From Gaiellasilicea sp031371615 (GTDB lineage Bacteria > Actinomycetota > Thermoleophilia > Gaiellales > Gaiellaceae): a stretch of DNA of 13,340 nucleotides. Made by a program: the position numbers and the translations under genes. The notes under the pieces are model-generated. The model ran no database searches. It was given only the letters and a program-made list of their open reading frames with translations, and had not been told where the DNA came from. The stretch lies in the NCBI GenBank assembly GCA_031371615.1, contig JANMJY010000149.1, positions 1 to 13,340 on the forward strand. Direction: 5' to 3'. This document shows positions 7,291 through 12,905 of this stretch, one piece after another (position 1 is the first letter of the stretch; the number at the start of each line of letters is the position of its first letter).

Positions 7291-7308
7291 CGGCGCTTCC
7301 ACCGACGC

Positions 7309-7314
7309 AAGGAG
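7309..7314 (+). promoter_or_regulatory. Strong ribosome binding site of the SCP2 gene
   Basis: AAGGAG lies 9 nt before ATG 7324. It is one of the clearest Shine-Dalgarno sites here and contrasts with the neighbouring genes, which lack one. Confidence 0.7.
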
Positions 7315-7323
7315 CGAGCACAG

Positions 7324-7632
7324 ATGGCTGAGAGCGTGCAGGAGTTCTTCGACGGACTCGCGAGCCGGGCAGATGCGGCAAAGACCGCCGGAATGAACAA
7401 CTCGTACCTGTTCGACATCGAGGGGGCCGGTCAATGGCTCGTCACGGTTGCGGACGGCGATGTCAGCGTCACCGACGGCGCCGGAGAAGCCGACACGACG
7501 ATCACGACGTCCGAGGAGAGCTTCATGGCGATCGTCCGGGGCGAGCAGAACCCGACGACGGCCTACATGACGGGCAAGTTGAAGATCAAGGGCGACATGG
7601 GCGCCGCAATGAAGCTGCAGAAGCTCTTCTAA
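7324..7632 (+). CDS. SCP2 sterol-binding domain protein (stand-alone lipid carrier)
   Basis: This 102-aa protein consists of a single SCP2-like domain. The visible pattern is an N-terminal amphipathic helix (ESVQEFFDGLASRAD), then YLFDIEGAGQWLVTVADGDV and ADTTITTSEESFMAIVRGEQ. It ends with NPTTAYMTGKLKIKGDMGAA, the conserved 'G.l.i.Gd...a..l' end of the family. SCP2 domains bind lipids or fatty acyl-CoA in a hydrophobic tunnel, and stand-alone bacterial copies often sit beside acyl-CoA metabolism genes. There is no signal peptide, so it is probably cytosolic. It is divergent from the acyl-CoA dehydrogenase gene across a 60-bp promoter region, which suggests related function. The TAA stop (7630-7632) overlaps the minus-strand carboxylase stop (7629-7631). 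The ligand is unknown. Confidence 0.88.
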   Translation: MAESVQEFFDGLASRADAAKTAGMNNSYLFDIEGAGQWLVTVADGDVSVTDGAGEADTTITTSEESFMAIVRGEQNPTTAYMTGKLKIKGDMGAAMKLQKLF

Positions 7633-9248
7633 TCCGCTTCCAGTTCGATCAGTAGAGCGCCGCCGGCGACGCGGTCGCCCTCCTCGACGTGTACTGCCTT
7701 GACCGTCGCGTCGTAGGGAGCCGCGAGCGGCGTCTCCATCTTCATCGCCTCGAGCACGAGTAGCGGGCGGCGCGCCTCGACCCGGTCGCCGGGCTTGACA
7801 TTGACGCTGATCACCGTGCCCGGCATCGGCGCCAGCACCGTGCTCTCGCCCCCGGCACCGGCGCGAGTGTGGGCAGCGCTGTCGACGTCGGGAGCAGGCG
7901 CAGGCGCCGCCGCCGGCAGGTTCAGCCGCCAGCCGTCCTTCCAGGGGGCGTCGGGGAGCCGGAGGGGTGGCTCGGAGAGAGGTGGATGCTCGGACAGGAA
8001 GGCTGTCGTCGCCTCGCCCGCCAGCACGACGGGATGCGCGACGAGCCAGCGGAGAAAGGGGAGGTTCGTCGTCACTCCGCCGACGTCGGTCTCGGCGAGC
8101 GCATCTCCGAGCCGCGCGAACGCCTCCGCGCGCGTTGGCCGGTGGGCGATCAGCTTCGCGATCATCGGGTCGTAGCCGAGCCCGATCTCGTCGCCCGCCT
8201 CGACGCCTGCATCAACGCGGACACCGGACGGCAGCCGCAACCGCTCGACGGTGCCCGCCTGGGGGAGAAACGTGCGCGGATCCTCGGCGTAGAGCCGCAC
8301 CTCGACCGCATGGCCTTGTAACAGCCTGTTACCTGGCTCGAGGCGCTCTCCGTCGGCGATCCGGAGCTGCTCGCGCACGAGGTCGACGCCCGCGACGAGC
8401 TCGGTGACGGGATGCTCGACCTGGATCCGGCCGTTGAGCTCGAGGAAGTAGAACTCGCCGTCGGCCAGCATGAACTCGGCGGTTCCCGCGCTCTTGTAGC
8501 CGATCGCGCGCGCGAAGGCGACGGCCGCTTCGCTCATCGACGCTCGCAACTCCGGCTCGAGCGCGGGCGAGGGCGACTCCTCGAGCACTTTCTGGTGGCG
8601 CCGCTGCACCGAGCAGTCGCGCTCGCCGAGCGCGAGCACGGTGCCGTGCGAGTCGGCCAGGAGCTGGATCTCCACGTGCCGCGGCCGCTCGACGTAGCGC
8701 TCGCAGAACACCGTCCCGTCCCCGAAAGCGGCCTCGGCCTCGCGGGCCGCAGCCGCCCGGGCCTCGTCGAGCTCGCCCGGATCGCGGACGACTCGCATGC
8801 CTCTCCCGCCGCCACCTGCCGCCGCCTTGACGAGCAGCGGATAGCCGAGCTCGTCCGGCTCGCCGGTGGGGACGACGGGGACGCCGGCCTTGGCGGCGAT
8901 CCTCTTCGCCGCGAGCTTGTCACCACCCAGTCTCAGCGCCTCGGCGGGCGGGCCGACCCACGTGAGCCCCGCAGCTCCGACCGCCTCGGCGAAGTCGGCG
9001 TTCTCGGAGAGGAAGCCGTAGCCGGGATGAATCGCATCGGCGCCGGCTTGCTTCGCCGCTCGGATGTGCTCCTCCGAGAAGAGGTAGCTCTCGATCTCGA
9101 CCAGCTCGTCCGCCGAGCGTGCGTGCAGGGACCTGCGGTCGTCCGGCGCAGCCACCGCCACGGTTGCGATCCCGAGCTCCCGGCACGTGCGGAAGATCCG
9201 GATCGCGATCTCGCCGCGATTCGCCACCAGGAGCTTTCCGATCGGCAT
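7629..9248 (-). CDS. Biotin-dependent acyl-CoA carboxylase alpha subunit (biotin carboxylase + BCCP, BT domain reduced)
   Basis: This 539-aa protein carboxylates its own biotin with ATP and bicarbonate, for transfer to an acyl-CoA by a beta subunit not encoded in this window. The N-terminal biotin carboxylase domain has KLLVANRGEIAIRI (5-18), HPGYGFLSEN (74-83), the ATP-grasp glycine loop KAAAGGGGRGM (141-151), RDCSVQRRHQK (210-220), the catalytic-loop region ELNGRIQVEHPVTE (270-283) and GHAVEVRLYAEDP (312-324). The C-terminal BCCP has the biotinyl lysine K503 in EAMKMETP. Between them PWKDGWRLNLP (435-445) resembles the junction before the BT barrel of methylcrotonyl-CoA carboxylase alpha subunits, but only an Ala/Pro-rich linker of about 25 residues follows. 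The start is ATG 9248-9246. A crotonase and an acyl-CoA dehydrogenase nearby suggest branched-chain acyl-CoA use; acetyl- or propionyl-CoA carboxylase cannot be excluded. Confidence 0.92.
   Translation of the reverse strand: MPIGKLLVANRGEIAIRIFRTCRELGIATVAVAAPDDRRSLHARSADELVEIESYLFSEEHIRAAKQAGADAIHPGYGFLSENADFAEAVGAAGLTWVGPPAEALRLGGDKLAAKRIAAKAGVPVVPTGEPDELGYPLLVKAAAGGGGRGMRVVRDPGELDEARAAAAREAEAAFGDGTVFCERYVERPRHVEIQLLADSHGTVLALGERDCSVQRRHQKVLEESPSPALEPELRASMSEAAVAFARAIGYKSAGTAEFMLADGEFYFLELNGRIQVEHPVTELVAGVDLVREQLRIADGERLEPGNRLLQGHAVEVRLYAEDPRTFLPQAGTVERLRLPSGVRVDAGVEAGDEIGLGYDPMIAKLIAHRPTRAEAFARLGDALAETDVGGVTTNLPFLRWLVAHPVVLAGEATTAFLSEHPPLSEPPLRLPDAPWKDGWRLNLPAAAPAPAPDVDSAAHTRAGAGGESTVLAPMPGTVISVNVKPGDRVEARRPLLVLEAMKMETPLAAPYDATVKAVHVEEGDRVAGGALLIELEAD
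8318..8332. repeat. 15-bp perfect palindrome inside the carboxylase gene
   Basis: GTAACAG-C-CTGTTAC is a perfect 7+1+7 inverted repeat. It is AT-richer than the surrounding DNA. On the coding strand it spans N307-Q311 (NRLLQ) and includes a TTA leucine codon, rare in DNA of this composition. It could bind a dimeric regulator; that is inference. Confidence 0.55.
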
Positions 9249-9255
9249 CTGGCGG

Positions 9256-9261
9256 ATCGTA
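9256..9261 (-). promoter_or_regulatory. Candidate -10 element for the carboxylase gene (leaderless)
   Basis: The minus-strand sequence is TACGAT, a TANNNT match, exactly 7 nt before the ATG at 9248. That distance would put the transcription start at the A of ATG. No Shine-Dalgarno is present. Confidence 0.45.
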
Positions 9262-9272
9262 TGCGGGGGCGA

Positions 9273-9278
9273 TACCCT
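9273..9278 (+). promoter_or_regulatory. Candidate -10 element for the SpoIID gene
   Basis: TACCCT fits TANNNT and ends 11 nt before ATG 9290. The intervening GCCCCGGCCTC has no ribosome site, so a leader of only a few bases is likely. Confidence 0.35.
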
Positions 9279-9289
9279 GCCCCGGCCTC

Positions 9290-10600
9290 ATGCGGCGGCT
9301 TGTCCTTCTCCTGGCGATTGCGCTGTGCCTGCCTGCCCAGGCCGCCGCCGGCACGCTCTTCCTGGTCGACGGCCGCGGCTGGGGGCACGGAATCGGGATG
9401 AGCCAGTACGGGGCCCGCGGCTACGCGCGTGCGGGTTGGGGCTACGAGCGGATCCTGGCCCACTACTACCACGGGACCGAGCTCCGGGTGATGCCCGCAC
9501 GGCGCGTTCGCGTCCTGCTCGCCGAAGGGCGAACCGCCGTGAAGATCGGGTCGACGAAGCCCTTCCGCGTCGTCGACGCGCGCGGTAAGGTGCGGAAGCT
9601 GAAGCCGGGCACGCGGACGCTCGCGGCGACCGGGCTCGCGAAGCTTCGCTTTCCGCTCCGCTACGAGCCGGGAGCCTCGCCGCTGACCCTCGACGGCGAC
9701 GCGTACCGCGGCGCCCTGATCGTCCACCGTGACGTGCGGCAGCTGATGGTCGTCAACAGGCTCCCGCTCGACCGCTACCTGCGGGGGGTCGTGCCGTGGG
9801 AGATGCCGGAGGACTGGGCCCCCGAGGCGCTGCGAGCGCAGTCGGTCGTTTCCCGTTCCTACGCGTTGGCGACCCTGAAGCCGGGTACGCGCTTCGACCT
9901 CTACTCCGACACGCGCAGCCAGGTGTACGGCGGCATCGCCGCCGAGGAGGTGTCGACGAACCGCGCGATCGGCTCGACGGCCGGCCACGTCCTGCTCTGG
10001 CACGGACGGGTCGCGACCACGTTCTACCACTCGACCTCCGGCGGGAGGACGGCCTCGGTGGCCGAGGTCTGGCCTCGCGCAATCCCCGTTCCGTACCTCG
10101 TCTCGGTGCCCGATCCCTACGACGGCCTCTCGAAGCACCATCGCTGGGGGCCATTCCGGCTAACCCCGGCGGAGGTCGGGAAGAAGCTCGGGCTCGGGCC
10201 GGTTCGCGACCTGGTCGTGGCGCGCGGGCCGTCCGGCCGGGTCACCGAGCTGAAGGTGAAGCTACGAACCGGGACGCGGACGATGCTCTCGGACGACTTC
10301 CGCCGCGCCCTCGACCTTCGTTCGACGTGGTTCTCCGTCCGCGTGCTCGAGCTCGATGCAGCTCCCGGCCGCGGCCTCGCCAGCAAGGAGCTCCCCACGG
10401 TGCTGACCGGCTTCGTCCGCGGCCTGGGGAAAGTCCGGCTCGAGCAGCAGGTGAACGGCGGCACCTGGAAGACGGTCAAGCGGATCAGGACGCGTCCGGA
10501 CGGACGCTTCACGGTTTCGGTGAGCCCGCGCCGGACGACCAGCTACCGCCTCGCCACGCCCGCCGGCGCCGGCGCGGCGGTCACGATCAAGAGTCGTTAG
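9290..10600 (+). CDS. SpoIID/LytB-domain exported protein, putative peptidoglycan lytic transglycosylase
   Basis: This 436-aa exported protein has a signal peptide (MRRLVLLLAIALCLPAQAAA, cleavage near 20). The next block, GRGWGHGIGMSQYGARGYA (28-46) with YERILAHYYHGTEL, lies at the N-terminus; in Bacillus SpoIID the same block is at the C-terminal end. The core then runs VRVLLAEG, YRGALIVH, LMVVNRLPLDRYLRGVVPWE, EALRAQSVVSRSYAL (179-193), QVYGGI (211-216) and FYHSTSGGRTA (245-255). Glu171 in PWEMPEDW matches the catalytic glutamate of SpoIID. The tail (about 365-436) looks like a beta-sandwich, with VRLEQQVNGGTWKTV and TSYRLATPAG. SpoIID cleaves denuded glycan strands in the wall. No sporulation gene is nearby, so a general wall-remodelling role is more likely; this is inference. 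The start at 9290 gives the signal peptide directly. Confidence 0.88.
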   Translation: MRRLVLLLAIALCLPAQAAAGTLFLVDGRGWGHGIGMSQYGARGYARAGWGYERILAHYYHGTELRVMPARRVRVLLAEGRTAVKIGSTKPFRVVDARGKVRKLKPGTRTLAATGLAKLRFPLRYEPGASPLTLDGDAYRGALIVHRDVRQLMVVNRLPLDRYLRGVVPWEMPEDWAPEALRAQSVVSRSYALATLKPGTRFDLYSDTRSQVYGGIAAEEVSTNRAIGSTAGHVLLWHGRVATTFYHSTSGGRTASVAEVWPRAIPVPYLVSVPDPYDGLSKHHRWGPFRLTPAEVGKKLGLGPVRDLVVARGPSGRVTELKVKLRTGTRTMLSDDFRRALDLRSTWFSVRVLELDAAPGRGLASKELPTVLTGFVRGLGKVRLEQQVNGGTWKTVKRIRTRPDGRFTVSVSPRRTTSYRLATPAGAGAAVTIKSR

Positions 10601-11339
10601 ACGCCCAACCGGGGCTACGCCGCTCGAGGAACGCGGTCAGCCCTTCCTGGCCTTCGTCGCTCGCGCGCCGCTCGGCGATTCTGCGCGCGGTCTCCGGGCC
10701 GTCCGGCCGTTCGAGCACCAGCTTCTTGGCGTGCCGCGCCGCCCGCGGGCCGGCACTCCAGAGCTCCGCGAGCACTCCCTCCACGGCCGCATCGAGATCG
10801 GCCGCGACATCGTGCACGAGCCCGATCCGCAGTGCCGTCGCCGCGTCGAAACGCTCGCCGGTGACGAAGTAGCGCCGCGCCGCGCTCGCACCGATCTTCG
10901 CGAGCGCGAACGGCGAGATCACCGCCGGGATGATCCCCAGCTTGACCTCCGAGAACGCGAACACTGCGCTCTCGCCCGCGACGGCGATGTCGGAGCACGC
11001 GACGAGGCCGGCGCCGCCGCCGAGCGCGTGGCCCTGCACCCGGGTGACGACCGGCGCGGGGCAGCGGTCGATCGCCTCGAGCATCCCTCGGAGGGCGTTC
11101 GCGTCGGCCACGTTCGCGTCGACGTCCAGCGCGACCGACGACCGCATCCACTCGACGTCGGCGCCGGCGCAGAAGCTCGGCCCTTCGCCTGAGAGCAGCA
11201 CGGCACGCGCCTTGCCCACGTCGACGAAGGCTTCGGAGAGCTCGGCGATGAGGGCGGCGTCGAAAGCGTTGCGGGTCTCCGGTCGCGCCAGCGTGATCCT
11301 GAGCAGGTCGCCGTCGCGTTCGATCCGGAGCGCTGCCAT
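10587..11339 (-). CDS. Enoyl-CoA hydratase/isomerase family protein, methylglutaconyl-CoA hydratase-like
   Basis: This 250-aa crotonase-fold enzyme contains ITLARPETRNAFDAALIAEL (15-34), the oxyanion-hole segment GPSFCAGADVEWMR (53-66), HALGGGAGLVACSDIAVA (104-121) and FSEVKLGIIPAVISPFALAKIG (129-150), and ends FLERRSPGW. Of the two glutamates used in classical enoyl-CoA hydratase, the first position is Gly111 while the second is kept as Glu131. That pattern, the 'FCAGAD..WM' motif and 'IIPAVISP' are typical of bacterial LiuC-type methylglutaconyl-CoA hydratases of leucine breakdown. The carboxylase alpha subunit encoded nearby on the same strand fits that pathway, but no beta subunit, HMG-CoA lyase or LiuR is seen. 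ATG 11339 was chosen because MAALRIERDG is a normal family start; AAGGA lies about 12 nt upstream. It overlaps the SpoIID gene end by 14 nt. Confidence 0.9.
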   Translation of the reverse strand: MAALRIERDGDLLRITLARPETRNAFDAALIAELSEAFVDVGKARAVLLSGEGPSFCAGADVEWMRSSVALDVDANVADANALRGMLEAIDRCPAPVVTRVQGHALGGGAGLVACSDIAVAGESAVFAFSEVKLGIIPAVISPFALAKIGASAARRYFVTGERFDAATALRIGLVHDVAADLDAAVEGVLAELWSAGPRAARHAKKLVLERPDGPETARRIAERRASDEGQEGLTAFLERRSPGWASNDS

Positions 11340-11351
11340 CTCGTAGAGATC

Positions 11352-11398
11352 CTTACAGAACTCCCGGATTCCCTTACGGCTTTCGGCGGGCTGCTTAC
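11352..11398 (-). repeat. Three CTTAC boxes spaced exactly 21 bp (GTAAG on the coding strand of the crotonase)
   Basis: CTTAC occurs at 11352-11356, 11373-11377 and 11394-11398, with start-to-start spacing of 21 bp each time, about two helical turns. They lie 13-59 nt upstream of the crotonase ATG on its sense strand. The array could be an operator, but each box is short and chance is possible. Confidence 0.35.
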
Positions 11399-11419
11399 CG
11401 TCGGCTGGCCACTCCCGCA

Positions 11420-11479
11420 GGCGCCGGCTCGGACACCCTGATCGCCCACGACGGCGGCCGGGATCTCGTCGGGGGCGGG
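11420..11479 (+). pseudogene. Possible RTX-repeat remnant
   Basis: Read from 11420, this stretch encodes GAGSDTLIAHDGGRDLVGGG. It resembles the C-terminal part of the intact RTX protein downstream (GIGSDYLDSRDGG.., residues 124-143), including the unusual 10-residue instead of 9-residue spacing between the aspartates. It has no start codon of its own in a plausible place and no clear continuation, and it is in a different frame from the intact gene. It may be a leftover of a duplicated or older RTX gene, or chance in GC-rich DNA. Confidence 0.3.
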
Positions 11480-11508
11480 GCCCTGCCTCACCCGATCGGA
11501 AGTGCCCC

Positions 11509-11527
11509 CAACGAGGGACGCTCGTTG
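11509..11527 (+). promoter_or_regulatory. Hairpin upstream of the RTX gene
   Basis: CAACGAG (11509-11515), loop GGACG and CTCGTTG (11521-11527) form a perfect 7-bp stem. It ends 28 nt before the RTX start and could be a 5'-leader structure. The rest of the 11340-11555 gap shows no other RNA or gene I can support. Confidence 0.4.
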
Positions 11528-11555
11528 CGGAACGATCGATCACGCTCAGAGGCAG

Positions 11556-12050
11556 ATGCTCGTGAAGGCCGCCTTCGTGATCGCAGCGCTCCTGGCGGCC
11601 GCGGGCGCGTCCGCGGCCCCGAACAGCAGCCTGGCAGGGTGCACGATCATCGGCACGTCCGGGCCGGACTGGCTGGACGGGACGCCCGGCCCCGACGTGA
11701 TGTGCGGCCTCGGCGGGAAGGACATCCTCACCGGCGGCCGCGGTAACGACCGCCTGCTCGGCGGGGCCGGCGATGACACGCTGCAAGGTCAAGATGGTGC
11801 GGACACGGTGCTCGGCGAGGCCGGCAACGACACGTTGGACGGCGGTAACGGCCCCGACAGGATCGACGGCGGGGGCGGCAACGACCGGCTGTCGGGCGCA
11901 CCTGGTCGTGACGTCCTCCTCGGCGGGATCGGCTCCGATTACCTCGACTCACGCGACGGCGGGCCCGACATCCTCGACGGCGGCCCCGGTGTGGATACGG
12001 CACGAAGGGACTACCCGTACGACAAGCTCACGAGCATCGAGCACCCCTAG
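11556..12050 (+). CDS. Small secreted RTX (hemolysin-type calcium-binding repeat) protein
   Basis: This 164-aa protein has an N-terminal signal peptide (MLVKAAFVIAALLAAAGASA, cleavage after about residue 20). From residue 31 to 148 it is almost entirely RTX nonapeptides of the form L.GG.G.D., for example LTGGRGNDR, LLGGAGDDT and IDGGGGNDR. There are thirteen units, twelve of 9 residues and one of 10 (130-139). Such repeats bind Ca2+ and fold into a parallel beta-roll. C29 and C50 could form a disulfide capping the first turns. No enzymatic or adhesion domain is present, so it is a bare beta-roll; the function is unknown. A Sec signal is present, unlike Gram-negative type-I-secreted RTX proteins. 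ATG 11556 with AGAGG just upstream is preferred over an in-frame GTG at 11502, because it gives a clean signal peptide. Confidence 0.82.
   Translation: MLVKAAFVIAALLAAAGASAAPNSSLAGCTIIGTSGPDWLDGTPGPDVMCGLGGKDILTGGRGNDRLLGGAGDDTLQGQDGADTVLGEAGNDTLDGGNGPDRIDGGGGNDRLSGAPGRDVLLGGIGSDYLDSRDGGPDILDGGPGVDTARRDYPYDKLTSIEHP
11646..11999 (+). repeat. 27-nt periodic RTX repeat array (13 units)
   Basis: The DNA encoding residues 31-148 of the RTX protein has 27-nt periodicity built on GGCGGC-N-GGC-N-GAC-like units, with one 30-nt unit at 11943-11972. The units are diverged at the DNA level, so the array looks old rather than freshly expanded. Confidence 0.75.
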
Positions 12051-12056
12051 CGCCAG

Positions 12057-12062
12057 TAGAGT
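12057..12062 (+). promoter_or_regulatory. Candidate -10 element for the DapA-family gene (leaderless)
   Basis: TAGAGT fits TANNNT and ends 6 nt before ATG 12069, so transcription would start at or next to the ATG. No Shine-Dalgarno lies in the 18-nt gap after the RTX stop. Confidence 0.45.
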
Positions 12063-12068
12063 CGGCGC

Positions 12069-12905
12069 ATGCTGCGTGGTGCCCTCGCCGCCGCCGTGAC
12101 GCCCCTCGTTGACGACCGCCTCGACGAGGAGGCAGTGCCCCCGTACGTCGACTTCCTCGCTGCGGCCGGCCTGGACGGCTTGCTTGCACTGGGGACGACG
12201 GGCGAGGGGATCCTGTTCGGGGTCGACGAGCGGCGCCGGACTGTCGAGTCCTTCGTCGCGGCGTCGGCCGGGCGATTGCAGGTCGCAGCGCATTGCGGGG
12301 CCCAGACGACCGCGGACACCGTCGCCCTCGCGGCGCATGCAGCGGAGGCCGGCGTCGACGCGGTCGCGGTGATCGGCCCGCCGTACTTCCAGTTCGACGA
12401 GCGTGCGCTGCTCGAGCACTTCGTCGATGCCGCCGCCGCGTGTGCACCGCTGCCGTTCTACGTCTACGAGTTCGAGCGCGCGAGCGGCTACGCGATCCCG
12501 CTCGCCGTGATCGTCGAGTTGCGCGAGCGCGCCCCGAACCTCGCCGGGCTGAAGGTCTCCGACGCGCCGTTCGACCGCTTCTCCCCGTATCTGATCGAAG
12601 GGCTCGACGTGTTCGTCGGCCCGGAGGCGCTGATCTTCCACGGGATCAGTGGCGGTGCGGTCGGCGCCGTCTCCGGGCTCGCGGCGGCCTACCCGGAGCG
12701 CGTCGCGGCAGTCGTGCGCGAGCCGACCGAGGCCGGAGCGGTCGCCCTCGCCGAGCTACGAGCCGCGGTCGAGCGCTTCCCGCGGCACGCAGCTTTGAAG
12801 TTCCTGCTCGGCCTGCGCGGGTTGCCGGTCCGCGAGGACGTGCGGCGGCCGTTGCGACAGCTCACGGACGGCGAGCGCGAGGAGCTGCGGAGCTGGCCCG
12901 CGTAG
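12069..12905 (+). CDS. DapA/N-acetylneuraminate-lyase superfamily protein (Schiff-base aldolase or deaminase)
   Basis: This 278-aa cytosolic TIM barrel belongs to the class I aldolase superfamily of dihydrodipicolinate synthase. LALGTTGEG (39-47) is the substrate-carboxylate loop, Tyr133 in FYVYEFERASGY (130-141) is at the position of the proton-relay tyrosine, and the Schiff-base lysine is Lys162 in LAGLKVSD (158-165). ISGGAVGAVSGLAAAYPE is the usual later barrel segment. The tyrosine context YEF..ASG differs from YN.PSRTG of true DapA, so lysine biosynthesis is not the best guess. The gene is followed with overlap by an FAD-dependent oxidase. That pairing resembles hydroxyproline catabolism, in which a DapA-family deaminase acts on pyrroline-4-hydroxy-2-carboxylate; this is inference. 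Sugar-acid aldolases are alternatives. The start ATG 12069 gives the full family length. Confidence 0.87.
   Translation: MLRGALAAAVTPLVDDRLDEEAVPPYVDFLAAAGLDGLLALGTTGEGILFGVDERRRTVESFVAASAGRLQVAAHCGAQTTADTVALAAHAAEAGVDAVAVIGPPYFQFDERALLEHFVDAAAACAPLPFYVYEFERASGYAIPLAVIVELRERAPNLAGLKVSDAPFDRFSPYLIEGLDVFVGPEALIFHGISGGAVGAVSGLAAAYPERVAAVVREPTEAGAVALAELRAAVERFPRHAALKFLLGLRGLPVREDVRRPLRQLTDGEREELRSWPA
12879..12884 (+). promoter_or_regulatory. Ribosome binding site for the CTG-started oxidase
   Basis: GAGGAG lies 8 nt before the CTG at 12893 and inside the end of the DapA-family gene. It is the main evidence for initiation at CTG, as no ATG, GTG or TTG exists in this frame near the expected N-terminus. 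Confidence 0.6.

Noticed and set aside
7264..7434. N-terminal extension of the acyl-CoA dehydrogenase to position 7434
   Set aside because: The 57 extra residues are unlike the family and would cover the divergent promoter and the SCP2 start. MDLDLTQEQQ at 7263 is the normal N-terminus.
7619..7630. AGAAG-CT-CTTCT palindrome at the SCP2/carboxylase junction as a terminator
   Set aside because: The two-base loop is too small for a stable RNA hairpin and no T-run follows.
9119..9289. N-terminal extension of the SpoIID protein to 9119
   Set aside because: It would lie antisense within the carboxylase gene and bury the signal peptide that begins at 9290.
10555..10580. CCGGCGCCGG-type palindromes near the SpoIID stop as a bidirectional terminator
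   Set aside because: The sequence encodes an Ala/Gly run, and such GC palindromes are common at this base composition; no U-tract is present.
11502..11555. In-frame GTG start 18 codons upstream of the RTX gene
   Set aside because: It would put polar residues before the signal peptide and has no ribosome site; ATG 11556 is better placed.
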